Shown here one piece after another: positions 27,849 to 35,694 of a DNA stretch of 64,000 nt (positions within the stretch are counted from its first letter, which is position 1; each line of letters opens with the position of its first letter). Source of the stretch: Streptococcus sp. WB01_FAA12 (GTDB taxonomy: Bacteria > Bacillota > Bacilli > Lactobacillales > Streptococcaceae); the NCBI RefSeq assembly GCF_012843315.1, contig NZ_JABAEX010000001.1, positions 806,001 to 870,000 on the forward strand, read 5' to 3'. The notes beneath the pieces are model-generated. The model was not told where the DNA came from, did not search any database, and saw only the letters and a program-made list of their open reading frames with translations. Position numbers and translations under genes: made by a program.

Positions 27849-29550
27849 TTTTTCCCCTCCATGTTTGTTTTACATCCACCAATAGATTGTTAAAATCTTC
27901 AGCACTATCTGTATCTACGGTCTCAAAGGAGCCACTAGCTTTAACCAGACTTTCCCCTAGTTGCTCAATTTGTGTCAGGAAGGATGTTGCTGCAGTCTTC
28001 GTGTCACTCGCAACGCCTTCATCCCAAAAGCTTGTTGTATCAAAACCAGAAAGCAGATTCGTAACTTCTGAACTTGACAAATATCCAACCATGTCAAAGG
28101 CTGTCTGTCTTGTTTCTTTTATCATGTTTTGAATATCTTCCTTAGCATCTGAAAGTAAGGTTTTCACAGATTTTACTTTATCTTCCATGTCAAAATTTGC
28201 CAACTGGGCTGCTGTCTGAAGCAACTGAGCTCGAACCAAGATTCTTTGATTTCCTGAAAGATTGCCATTTCTCAGTTGTTCCTGATAACGAGGAATAGCT
28301 TCTCGATCCCACTTTATAGATTCCTGACGAGCTTCTTCGACGATTTTACTATATTCAGTTGTAAAATTCTCGTAAACTGAATAACCAATAGCTGCCTTTA
28401 TTTTAAACTCACCTCTCATAATGGCATTTAAAACATTTGAGGCTACATTTTCATCGACTCCTAAAGCCCGGAGGGAATCCAACGTTGTCGCTATCAGTCG
28501 AGCCAGCTTTTCACCTGCCCTGAGCAATTCCGGGTGAAAATCCTCAGACGCGGTCAACAAATTTCCCTTCCCATCCGATTGGAAAACACCAAAGTCATGG
28601 GAGCTTTCCGGATCAGTAATCTGAGTATAATGCAAGGGGACAAGCACATTGACTTTCCCGACGGGTTTCTTGAGGGGTTCATCGGAGTCCCCAGGTAATT
28701 TAGTGATGGTATGTTCACGATTGAGCATACCCACGATATCAAAAGGATTGACATAGTACTCTATTTTTTCGCTAATCTTTTTGATTTTCTCATCGCTGAG
28801 ACCCATTTTCTTTAAACTCTTTGTCGTGTCCGGGCCGTCAAAGAGGACTACTTTGCCGATTTTCTCCAGTTCTTGATCAGTAAGGCCAGCTACCCCTTGC
28901 GCAGAGACAATGGTTCCCAGGGAGTGACCTGTGATGTCCATCGTAGCTTGCGGAGCTTTTTCGCTCATCTCTGCGATTTTCGTTTTCATTCCTACTGTTG
29001 CTAACTTGGCTTGCGGCGTATGGATATGGTTGAGAGCGAACTTAGCGTCGTTGTCAATCCAGTCGTTCAAATTTTCCAAACTGATGGCATCACTGCCGCG
29101 GATAGTCATATAAGTTTTCGTAGTATCATTAGTCAAGGTAGGCGTATCCGTTAAGTAGTAGGCGCTAAAACCAGCTCTCTCATCAGTTAAGAGTCCTTTT
29201 TGATAGCGTTTGATAGGATACTCTTCTTGGTGAACCCCTCCTCCAGGATCACCAACTTGGAGTTTTATCGTATCTTCCACAGTATGTAAATCAGGATCTG
29301 GCTGCAGGTAAACCTTACCATTATGAGGAAGATGTTTGCCTCCGGGGGTGATTTCCAACTTCTTCGTATTCTTATTATAAAACTCCGCATCCTTAGAAAA
29401 ATCAAATTCAAGAGATTGACCCGAGTCTAACTCTTCCCTATCGTATTTCTTTTGAGACTCATAAGGAAATTTAACCGGTCGACCTGTATAAGCAGCCTGA
29501 GCTAAATCTGCATAAAAATTATCAAAGGTTTTTAGATTACTGTTAGTCAA
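27829..29550 (-). CDS. Putative type VII-secreted lipase toxin, reverse-domain (TslA-like)
   Basis: 573 residues. The N-terminal half is an alpha/beta-hydrolase lipase: nucleophile elbow DITGHSLGTIVSAQG with Ser210, candidate acid Asp271 in YVNPFDIVG, candidate His318 in SSHDFGVF. The C-terminal half (about 355-573) is helical and resembles an LXG-like targeting domain, with no signal peptide. This toxin-first order is that of the S. aureus type VII lipase TslA, which also has two small partners downstream and immunity proteins nearby. The start is TTG 29550, overlapping the previous stop by 8 bases (TTGACTAA) and preceded by GGGGGAAGGA. The function is inferred. No secretion machinery lies in the window. 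Confidence 0.75.
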   Translation of the reverse strand: MTNSNLKTFDNFYADLAQAAYTGRPVKFPYESQKKYDREELDSGQSLEFDFSKDAEFYNKNTKKLEITPGGKHLPHNGKVYLQPDPDLHTVEDTIKLQVGDPGGGVHQEEYPIKRYQKGLLTDERAGFSAYYLTDTPTLTNDTTKTYMTIRGSDAISLENLNDWIDNDAKFALNHIHTPQAKLATVGMKTKIAEMSEKAPQATMDITGHSLGTIVSAQGVAGLTDQELEKIGKVVLFDGPDTTKSLKKMGLSDEKIKKISEKIEYYVNPFDIVGMLNREHTITKLPGDSDEPLKKPVGKVNVLVPLHYTQITDPESSHDFGVFQSDGKGNLLTASEDFHPELLRAGEKLARLIATTLDSLRALGVDENVASNVLNAIMRGEFKIKAAIGYSVYENFTTEYSKIVEEARQESIKWDREAIPRYQEQLRNGNLSGNQRILVRAQLLQTAAQLANFDMEDKVKSVKTLLSDAKEDIQNMIKETRQTAFDMVGYLSSSEVTNLLSGFDTTSFWDEGVASDTKTAATSFLTQIEQLGESLVKASGSFETVDTDSAEDFNNLLVDVKQTWRGKNGSPNG

Positions 29551-29944
29551 AAATCCTTCCCCCCACTCTTAAATAATTGGCTAAAGCCATTGAATTAGGA
29601 ATAATTTTACCATTCTCAATATCAAAAGTTACATTCCAGGAAGAGGACTCAATATGATTAAAGCTACCATATACATTTACAATTTCTCCTCCTCCTTGAG
29701 GAGTCCCATTCCCAACTTTTTCCCATTTGGTTTCATCCCAAGCAATCTGAACAGATTCAATCTTTGAATTTTTAGACTTTACAAAATCTTCTATTTCTTT
29801 TTGATGCTCCTTCAGATATGCCAACTGCTTAGCTCGCGGACTAAGAAATACTCCTCCGAATAGATTTGTTTTCTGCGCCATCCATGCTCCTCCTCCAAAT
29901 ACTACAAGGGCTAAAACTAGCCAAACCAAAGTACGTTTTTTCAT
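29543..29944 (-). CDS. Membrane-anchored immunity-like protein, copy 4 (adjacent to toxin)
   Basis: 133 residues. It begins MKKRTLVWLVLALVVFGGGA: a basic N terminus and one membrane helix (about 5-23), then an extracytoplasmic domain with SPRAKQLAYLKEH, KIESVQIAW and GNGTPQGGGEIVNVYGSF. The pattern recalls DUF1310-type streptococcal proteins. No lipobox cysteine, so membrane-anchored by the helix. The stop overlaps the lipase start. As the paralogue fused in translation to the toxin, it is the best candidate for the cognate immunity protein. Confidence 0.75.
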   Translation of the reverse strand: MKKRTLVWLVLALVVFGGGAWMAQKTNLFGGVFLSPRAKQLAYLKEHQKEIEDFVKSKNSKIESVQIAWDETKWEKVGNGTPQGGGEIVNVYGSFNHIESSSWNVTFDIENGKIIPNSMALANYLRVGGRIFD

Positions 29945-29976
29945 CTCTTTCCTCCTATATAGCGGAATCTAAGTAT

Positions 29977-29982
29977 ATTAGA
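29977..29982 (-). promoter_or_regulatory. Degraded promoter of copy 4 and the toxin operon
   Basis: Minus strand TGATCTAAT where the equivalent sites before copies 2 and 3 read TGATATAAT. The critical second base of the -10 is C instead of A, which should weaken the promoter driving the toxin. Confidence 0.6.
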
Positions 29983-29989
29983 TCATGAA

Positions 29990-30020
29990 TGTAAAAAAAA
30001 AATACTTTTAGCAAGTATTC
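29990..30020 (-). terminator. Terminator between copies 3 and 4
   Basis: AATACTT-gctaa-AAGTATT followed by a run of ten T on the minus strand. The same element recurs at 30552-30580 and 31094-31122. Confidence 0.8.
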
Positions 30021-30024
30021 TAAG

Positions 30025-30093
30025 TTAGTAGAGAATGAGTAATATTAAATTTGAGTAAAAATTATCAAAGGTTTTTAAGTTACTATTCGTCAT
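30025..30093 (-). pseudogene. Toxin 5' stub after copy 3
   Basis: Overlaps the stop of copy 3 and reads MTNSNLKTFDNFYSNL, matching 14 of the first 16 toxin residues, then six unrelated residues and a stop. Confidence 0.85.
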
Positions 30094-30505
30094 ACTTGTC
30101 CCAACCTCCATTTTTTAACACTCTAGGCTGATTATACATACCAATCCTATCTATTGAAGGCACATCATTTTTATTTTTTAATCGAAAATCTATTGTAAAG
30201 TCAGAATCCTTTATATGATTAAAAGAACCCTTCACTGATAGATTATAACCTCCCCCCTGTGGAGTTCCATTCCCTATCTGTTCAACAGTTACACTATTCC
30301 AATCCATCTGAACAGATTCAATCTTTGAATTTTTAGACTTTACAAATTTTACAATTTCTTCTTCATGCTCCTTTAGATAAGCCAACTGCTTGGCTCGCGG
30401 ACTAAGAAATACTCCTCCGAATAGATTTGTTTTCTGTGCCATCCATGCGCCGCCTCCGAATACTACAAGGGCTAAAATCAGCCAAACCAAAGTACGTTTT
30501 TTCAT
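30083..30505 (-). CDS. Membrane-anchored immunity-like protein, copy 3
   Basis: 140 residues and the most divergent paralogue. The N-terminal 60 residues are nearly identical to copy 4 (MKKRTLVWLILALVVFGGGA, one membrane helix). The outer domain differs: SVQMDWNSVTVEQIGNGTPQ, GYNLSVKGSFNHIKDSDFTI, and a unique end VLKNGGWDKYDE. Its stop overlaps a remnant of the toxin start. The divergence suggests specificity for another toxin variant. Confidence 0.75.
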   Translation of the reverse strand: MKKRTLVWLILALVVFGGGAWMAQKTNLFGGVFLSPRAKQLAYLKEHEEEIVKFVKSKNSKIESVQMDWNSVTVEQIGNGTPQGGGYNLSVKGSFNHIKDSDFTIDFRLKNKNDVPSIDRIGMYNQPRVLKNGGWDKYDE

Positions 30506-30537
30506 CTTTTTCCTCCTATATAGCGGAATCTAAGTTT

Positions 30538-30543
30538 ATTATA
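30538..30543 (-). promoter_or_regulatory. Promoter of copy 3, extended -10
   Basis: Minus strand TGATATAAT, a perfect hexamer with TG extension, directly after the array terminator and 33 bases ahead of the ATG. Confidence 0.7.
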
Positions 30544-30551
30544 TCATGAAT

Positions 30552-30580
30552 GTAAAAAAAAATACTTTTAGCAAGTATTT
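30552..30580 (-). terminator. Terminator between copies 2 and 3
   Basis: AATACTT-gctaa-AAGTATT and T run on the minus strand, same element as at 29990-30020. Confidence 0.8.
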
Positions 30581-30584
30581 GAAG

Positions 30585-30653
30585 TCAGTGGGGAATGAAT
30601 GATGTTAAATTTGAATAAAAATTATCAAAGGTTTTTAAATTACTATTACTCAA
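30585..30653 (-). pseudogene. Toxin 5' stub after copy 2
   Basis: Starts TTG at 30653 overlapping the copy 2 stop. It reads (M)SNSNLKTFDNFYSNL, then TSFIPH and a stop. Confidence 0.85.
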
Positions 30654-31047
30654 ATGGTTTCCCTCCAATGCCTAGGCCATTAACTAATGTCATCGAAGCT
30701 AAATCAACTTTTCCATCATCTACAATTATCATTACATGCCAACCAGAATTTTCAATGTTATTGAATGTTCCATAGATGTCAATAATCTCTCCACCTCCTT
30801 GAGGCGTACCATTTCCTATCTTATCCCATTGTGTCTGTTTCCAATCAATTTGAACCGATTCTATCTTTGCATTTTGAGATTTTACAAAATCCTTAATTTC
30901 TTCTTCATGCTCTTTCAAATAAGCCAACTGCTTAGCTCGCGGACTCAGAGTTATTCCTCCAAATAAATTTGTTTCTTGTGCCATCCATGCGCCTCCTCCA
31001 AAAATTACAAGGGCTAAAACCAGCCAAAGTAAAGTACGTTTTTTCAT
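30646..31047 (-). CDS. Membrane-anchored immunity-like protein, copy 2
   Basis: 133 residues with the shared helix (MKKRTLLWLVLALVIFGGGA) and outer domain (KIESVQIDWKQTQWDKIGNG, then TPQGGGEIIDIYGTFNNIEN). It is closest to copies 1 and 4. It has its own extended -10 promoter (31080-31085) and an AAGGAGG-type ribosome site. It is followed by a toxin stub and terminator, so it can be expressed without the toxin. Confidence 0.75.
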   Translation of the reverse strand: MKKRTLLWLVLALVIFGGGAWMAQETNLFGGITLSPRAKQLAYLKEHEEEIKDFVKSQNAKIESVQIDWKQTQWDKIGNGTPQGGGEIIDIYGTFNNIENSGWHVMIIVDDGKVDLASMTLVNGLGIGGKPFE

Positions 31048-31079
31048 GATTATCCTCCTTAAACGTGGATTCTAAACCT

Positions 31080-31085
31080 ATTATA
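31080..31085 (-). promoter_or_regulatory. Promoter of copy 2, extended -10
   Basis: Minus strand TGATATAAT, same arrangement as before copy 3. Confidence 0.7.
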
Positions 31086-31093
31086 TCATGAAT

Positions 31094-31122
31094 GTAAAAA
31101 AAAATACTTATGGCAAGTATTG
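31094..31122 (-). terminator. Terminator between copies 1 and 2
   Basis: AATACTT-gccat-AAGTATT and T run on the minus strand. The loop differs from the other two copies while the stem is kept. Confidence 0.8.
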
Positions 31123-31126
31123 TAAG

Positions 31127-31195
31127 TCAACAGGGAATGAATGATGTTAAATCCGCATAAAAATTATCAAAATTTTTTAAATTACTATTAGTCAA
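31127..31195 (-). pseudogene. Toxin 5' stub after copy 1
   Basis: TTG at 31195 overlaps the copy 1 stop as TTGACTAA, exactly as in the intact toxin. It reads (M)TNSNLKNFDNFYADL, 15 of 16 residues as in the toxin, then TSFIPC and a stop. Confidence 0.87.
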
Positions 31196-31589
31196 GCAGT
31201 TTACCCCCAATACGCAACGGACTACCAATTCCGATAGAATTAATTAAAATTTTTCCATCTGTAATCTTAATAATAACACTCCAACTTGAGTTTGATATAT
31301 TATTAAACCCTCCATAAACCTGAACAATCTCGCCTCCTCCTTGAGGTGTACCATTTCCTATCTTATCCCATTGTGTCTGTTTCCAATCTATTTGAACCGA
31401 TTCAATCTTTGAATTTTTAGACTTTACAAATTTTACAATCTCCTCTTCGTGCTCTTTTAGATAAGCCATCTGCTTAGCTCGTGGGCTAAGATATACTCCT
31501 CCGAATAGATTTGTTTCCTGTGCCATCCATGCACCTCCTCCAAAAATTACAAGTGCTAAAATTAGCCAAAGTAAGGTACGTTTTTTCAT
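31188..31589 (-). CDS. Membrane-anchored immunity-like protein, copy 1 (promoter-distal to toxin)
   Basis: 133 residues; first of the four paralogues in transcription order. Same single-helix anchor (MKKRTLLWLILALVIFGGGA) and outer domain (LSPRAKQMAYLKEHEEEIVK, then GNGTPQGGGEIVQVYGGFNN). The N-in, C-out orientation follows from the basic N terminus, placing the domain where an incoming lipase toxin would act. GGAGG ribosome site. The upstream 31590-31700 is AT-rich with no certain promoter. Confidence 0.75.
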   Translation of the reverse strand: MKKRTLLWLILALVIFGGGAWMAQETNLFGGVYLSPRAKQMAYLKEHEEEIVKFVKSKNSKIESVQIDWKQTQWDKIGNGTPQGGGEIVQVYGGFNNISNSSWSVIIKITDGKILINSIGIGSPLRIGGKLLD

Positions 31590-31700
31590 GACTGTCCTCC
31601 TAATGATAAACTTTCTATTTCTACTATTACATACACTACTGTTAACCCATTGTCATCATTTTACCTTATTTATTCGTTTTTTCATCTGATCACGGTTATC

Positions 31701-31735
31701 AAAAAAGCTAAAACAAATTGTTCTAGCTTTTAAAA
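31701..31735 (-). terminator. Terminator of the fatty acid synthesis operon
   Basis: Minus strand AAAAGCTA...TAGCTTTTTT around an inner CAATTTG stretch, directly after the accA stop. Confidence 0.8.
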
Positions 31736-31739
31736 TTTC

Positions 31740-32507
31740 TTAATATTTTCTAAACCGTTGGTAACGTTCTTCGAGGAGCTGTTCCAAGGCTAAGCCTTGC
31801 AAGCGTTCAAGCTCTGCACGCAATTCATTTTTAAGGTGAGCTTGCAGTTCTTTACTGGAGAGGCCGGCTTCTGAGATTACCTTGTCCACAATTCCCATTT
31901 CTAGGAGCTCGTGTGAAGTGATTTTCATCAACTCTGCCGCCTCCATGGCACGGCTTCCATCCTTCCAAAGGATAGAGGCAAAGCCTTCTGGACTGAGTAC
32001 GGCATAGATCGAATTTTCCAGCATCCAGACACGGTCAGCAACGGCTAGTGCTAATGCACCTCCAGACCCGCCTTCACCGATAATAATCGCGATGATTGGA
32101 ACCTTGAGGTCACTCATTTCCATCAGGTTTCGGGCAATTGCTTCACCTTGTCCACGTTCCTCGGCTCCTACACCAGGGTAAGCACCCGCCGTATTGATAA
32201 AGGTCACAACTGGACGGCCAAACTTTTCTGCCTGTTTCATCAAACGAAGAGCCTTGCGATAGCCTTCTGGATGGGGTTGCCCAAAGTTCCGTTTGAGGTT
32301 ATCATGAAGACTCTTCCCCTTTTGGATACCGACGACTGTGACCGCTTGGTCACCTAACCAGCCAATTCCACCAATGACCGCACCATCATCTCGGAAAGAG
32401 CGGTCTCCATGCAATTCGATAAATTCATCGAAGATTCCATTGGCAAAATCAAGGGCTGTCAAGCGACTTTGCTCGCGTGCCTCTCTGACTATTTTTGCAA
32501 TATTCAT
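31740..32507 (-). CDS. accA: Acetyl-CoA carboxylase carboxyltransferase subunit alpha
   Basis: With AccD transfers the carboxyl group from biotin to acetyl-CoA. The 255-residue protein shows [20 protein letters not shown], the acyl-CoA-binding oxyanion segment [20 protein letters not shown] and [12 protein letters not shown]. The short N terminus is normal for streptococci. It is the last gene of the operon, overlapping the accD stop by 4 bases (ATGA). Confidence 0.97.
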   Translation of the reverse strand: MNIAKIVREAREQSRLTALDFANGIFDEFIELHGDRSFRDDGAVIGGIGWLGDQAVTVVGIQKGKSLHDNLKRNFGQPHPEGYRKALRLMKQAEKFGRPVVTFINTAGAYPGVGAEERGQGEAIARNLMEMSDLKVPIIAIIIGEGGSGGALALAVADRVWMLENSIYAVLSPEGFASILWKDGSRAMEAAELMKITSHELLEMGIVDKVISEAGLSSKELQAHLKNELRAELERLQGLALEQLLEERYQRFRKY

Positions 32508-33370
32508 CCGCGACTTCCTCCATGCAATCTCACTAATTTAGCAATTGTTTCTGGTAGTTCTCTACGTTTGACAATTGCATCAACAAATCCATGTTCAAGC
32601 AAAAATTCTGCCTTTTGGAAGTCATCCGGCAAGGTCTCACGAACTGTATTTTCGATAACACGACGCCCTGCAAAACCAACTAAACTCTGGGGCTCTGCTA
32701 GGATAATGTCACCTTCCATAGCAAAAGAAGCTGTCACTCCGCCTGTTGTCGGATCCGTCAAAATAGTCAGGTAAAAAAGTCCTGCCTTGGAATGACGTTG
32801 AACTGCCGCAGAAATCTTAGCCATCTGCATCAAGCTCATGATTCCTTCTTGCATGCGGGCTCCACCAGAAGCTGTAAAAAGTACAACTGGCAACTTTTCA
32901 ACTGTCGCATATTCAAATAAGCGCGTGATTTTTTCGCCCACAACGGTTCCCATCGACGCCATGATAAAGTTTGAATCCATGATCCCGAGAGCAACTTTTT
33001 GCCCCTTGATGTTAGCTGTACCAGTTAGGACAGCTTCATCCAGTCCTGTTTTTTCACGCATGCTAGCCAGTTTTTTCTGGTAACCAGGAAAGTTCAAGGG
33101 ATCTTGAGTCTCGATACCTGTAAACATCTCCACAAAGCTATCAGAATCAACTGTCAGAGCCAAGCGCTCTTGGGCTGAAATACGGAAAGTATAGCTACAA
33201 TGGGGACAAATGCGCTCACTGCCAAGGTCCTTTTGATAAATGGTGTGTTTACACCCGGGACACTTGGAGAAGAGTTCATCCGGAACCTCAGGCTTGGCTT
33301 GTGGTGCCTGCCTTACGGATCGATTAGGATTGATCCGAATATACTTATCCTTTTTACTAAATAGAGCCAT
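32504..33370 (-). CDS. accD: Acetyl-CoA carboxylase carboxyltransferase subunit beta
   Basis: Partner of AccA. The 288-residue protein has the N-terminal zinc finger (CPGC near 37-40, CPHC near 55-58) and the crotonase-like core with [20 protein letters not shown] and the [18 protein letters not shown] segment. Sits between accC (35 bases upstream) and accA (4-base overlap). Confidence 0.97.
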   Translation of the reverse strand: MALFSKKDKYIRINPNRSVRQAPQAKPEVPDELFSKCPGCKHTIYQKDLGSERICPHCSYTFRISAQERLALTVDSDSFVEMFTGIETQDPLNFPGYQKKLASMREKTGLDEAVLTGTANIKGQKVALGIMDSNFIMASMGTVVGEKITRLFEYATVEKLPVVLFTASGGARMQEGIMSLMQMAKISAAVQRHSKAGLFYLTILTDPTTGGVTASFAMEGDIILAEPQSLVGFAGRRVIENTVRETLPDDFQKAEFLLEHGFVDAIVKRRELPETIAKLVRLHGGSRG

Positions 33371-33405
33371 AACTCCCCCTTTTAGTTCTCATACTCTTTG
33401 AAAGT

Positions 33406-34773
33406 CTATTCTTTTTCTTGATATTGTGGCAAGAAATTTTCCATCAGGAAGGAAGTATCGTAGTCACCAGCAATAACACGGCGGTCTGAAATTAGATCCA
33501 ACTGGAAGTCTGCATTGGTTTGCACTCCTTCAATATCAAGTTCATAAAGTGCACGTTGCATCTTCATCAATGCATCAAAACGATTCTCCCCATGAACAAT
33601 GATTTTGGCAATCATACTATCATAGTAAGGAGGAATGGTATAACCTGGATAAACTGCTGAGTCCACGCGCAAACCAACTCCACCACTTGGTAGATAGAGA
33701 TTGGTAATTTTACCTGGGCTTGGAGCAAAGTTAAATGCTGGATTTTCCGCATTGATCCGGCACTCGATAGCATGACCTCGTAGGACTATATCTTCTTGTT
33801 TGAAAGGTAAAGGTTGTCCAGCAGCAATGCGAATCTGTTCCTTCACGATATCAACACCTGAAACAAACTCTGTGACTGGGTGTTCAACTTGCACACGAGT
33901 ATTCATTTCCATGAAGTAGAAATTGCCACTCGCTTCATCGAGAAGAAATTCAATCGTCCCTGCATTTTCATAGCCTACAGACTCTGCTGCACGAACGGCT
34001 GCAGCACCAATTTCATGACGAAGGGTTTTGCCAATCGCAATGGATGGGCTTTCTTCTAAGACCTTTTGGTTATTCCGTTGGAGTGAACAGTCCCGTTCAC
34101 CAAGATGGACAACATGACCCTCTTGGTCCGCAAGAATCTGAACCTCGATATGGCGAGCTGGATAAATCACACGCTCAAGATACATAGCGCCATTTCCAAA
34201 ATTGGCCTTGGCTTCACTGGATGCTGTCTCAAAGGCTGCGACCAAGTCTTCTGCCTTTTCAACCTTACGAATCCCTTTTCCACCACCACCTGCCGATGCC
34301 TTAAGCATGACAGGATAGCCAATTTTTTCTGCAACTGCAAGGGCCTCTTCAGCCGTGTGAACTTCACCATCAGATCCTGGGATAACTGGAACCCCAGCCT
34401 TGATCATTTGTTCACGCGCATTGATCTTATCACCCATGGTGTCCATCACAGCACCAGAAGGACCGATGAACTTAATTCCCACTTCGTCACACATAGTGGC
34501 AAACTTGGAGTTTTCGCTAAGAAATCCAAAACCTGGATGGATGGCTTCTGCCTCTGTTAAGACTGCAGCAGACAAAATTGCATTGATATTGAGATAAGAT
34601 TCTGTCGCCTTACCAGGTCCGATACAGATAGCTTCATCCGCTAGGAGTGTGTGAAGAGCTTCCTTATCAGCAGTTGAATAAACTGCTACGGTCGCAATGC
34701 CCAATTCACGCGCAGCTCGAATAATGCGAACCGCAATCTCACCACGGTTGGCAATCAAAATTTTACGAAACAT
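33406..34773 (-). CDS. accC: Acetyl-CoA carboxylase, biotin carboxylase subunit
   Basis: Carboxylates the biotin on AccB using ATP and bicarbonate. The 455-residue protein has FRKILIANRGEIAVRIIRAA at the start, the glycine-rich ATP-grasp loop KASAGGGGKGIR, RDCSLQRNNQKVLEESPS, and the catalytic FLEMNTR-type motif FYFMEMNTRVQVEHPVTE. Normal length. GGAGGTT ribosome site; 11 bases after fabZ. Confidence 0.98.
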   Translation of the reverse strand: MFRKILIANRGEIAVRIIRAARELGIATVAVYSTADKEALHTLLADEAICIGPGKATESYLNINAILSAAVLTEAEAIHPGFGFLSENSKFATMCDEVGIKFIGPSGAVMDTMGDKINAREQMIKAGVPVIPGSDGEVHTAEEALAVAEKIGYPVMLKASAGGGGKGIRKVEKAEDLVAAFETASSEAKANFGNGAMYLERVIYPARHIEVQILADQEGHVVHLGERDCSLQRNNQKVLEESPSIAIGKTLRHEIGAAAVRAAESVGYENAGTIEFLLDEASGNFYFMEMNTRVQVEHPVTEFVSGVDIVKEQIRIAAGQPLPFKQEDIVLRGHAIECRINAENPAFNFAPSPGKITNLYLPSGGVGLRVDSAVYPGYTIPPYYDSMIAKIIVHGENRFDALMKMQRALYELDIEGVQTNADFQLDLISDRRVIAGDYDTSFLMENFLPQYQEKE

Positions 34774-34784
34774 GGAGAACCTCC

Positions 34785-35207
34785 TTAGTTTCCAATTGCA
34801 AAGGTAAGAGTACCACTCGCTGCAAGCTTACCATCTACTTCAGCCTTTGCTTCAACCACGGCGATGGTACCACGACGTTTGACAAAAGTAGCCGTCATGA
34901 CTAATTGATCACCTGGTACAACTTGCTTCTTAAACTTGACCTTGTCCATGCCGGCGTAAAAGACCAATTTCCCTTTATTTTCAGGTTTGGACAATTCCAA
35001 GACACCAGCAGTCTGAGCCAAGGCTTCCATGATAAGAACACCTGGCATAACTGGGTATTGAGGAAAATGACCATTAAAGAAAGGTTCGTTGATGGTCACA
35101 TTTTTAATGGCAACAATGGTATCTTCGCTCACTTCCAAGACACGATCCACTAGGAGCATGGGGTAGCGATGGGGTAGAGCTTCTTTGATTCCTTGAATAT
35201 CGATCAT
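34785..35207 (-). CDS. fabZ: 3-hydroxyacyl-ACP dehydratase FabZ
   Basis: Dehydrates beta-hydroxyacyl-ACP to trans-2-enoyl-ACP. The 140-residue hot-dog-fold protein has [14 protein letters not shown], the catalytic His in [20 protein letters not shown] with its Glu, and a [14 protein letters not shown] segment. The start overlaps the accB stop by 4 bases. Confidence 0.97.
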   Translation of the reverse strand: MIDIQGIKEALPHRYPMLLVDRVLEVSEDTIVAIKNVTINEPFFNGHFPQYPVMPGVLIMEALAQTAGVLELSKPENKGKLVFYAGMDKVKFKKQVVPGDQLVMTATFVKRRGTIAVVEAKAEVDGKLAASGTLTFAIGN

Positions 35208-35692
35208 TTGATACGTACCAATCCTTTACCGAACTCAACCATTTCTTCATTTGAAACGAGAATTTCTGTCACCACACCATCCTTAGGTGCAGGAATTTCA
35301 TTCATGACTTTCATGGCTTCGATGATCACCAAAGTCTGACCTTTTTTAACACTGTCTCCGACTGTGACAAAGGCAGGTTTATCTGGTCCAGCAGCCAAGT
35401 AAGCCACCCCTACAAGTGGACTTTCAACAACATCACCCTCCAGAGCAACCGTCGTTTCAGCTGGTGCTGGAGCTTCTTCCACTGCACTCTCTACTGGAGT
35501 TGAAGGGGTAGAAACTACTGGACTTGCAGCTACTGCAGCTGGCGCTGGAACAACTTGAGCTGGTGCTTCAGAAGCCATTCTTGCTTCATTCTTACTGAAC
35601 TGCAATTCGTCCGTTCCATTTTTATAAGAAAATTCTCTCAAACTTGATTGGTCAAATTGAGCCATCAAGTCCTTGATTTCATTTAAATTCAT
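35204..35692 (-). CDS. accB: Biotin carboxyl carrier protein of acetyl-CoA carboxylase
   Basis: Carries the biotin between AccC and AccAD. The 162-residue protein has an N-terminal helical segment, a long Ala/Pro/Val-rich linker (about 40-85), and the biotinyl domain with Lys128 in [11 protein letters not shown]. It lies 2 bases after fabF and overlaps fabZ. Confidence 0.97.
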   Translation of the reverse strand: MNLNEIKDLMAQFDQSSLREFSYKNGTDELQFSKNEARMASEAPAQVVPAPAAVAASPVVSTPSTPVESAVEEAPAPAETTVALEGDVVESPLVGVAYLAAGPDKPAFVTVGDSVKKGQTLVIIEAMKVMNEIPAPKDGVVTEILVSNEEMVEFGKGLVRIK

Positions 35693-35694
35693 AA

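Noticed and set aside
29543..31589. Regular repeated pattern that could suggest a CRISPR-like array
   Set aside because: The units are about 550 bases and are whole genes with promoters and terminators, not short repeats with spacers.
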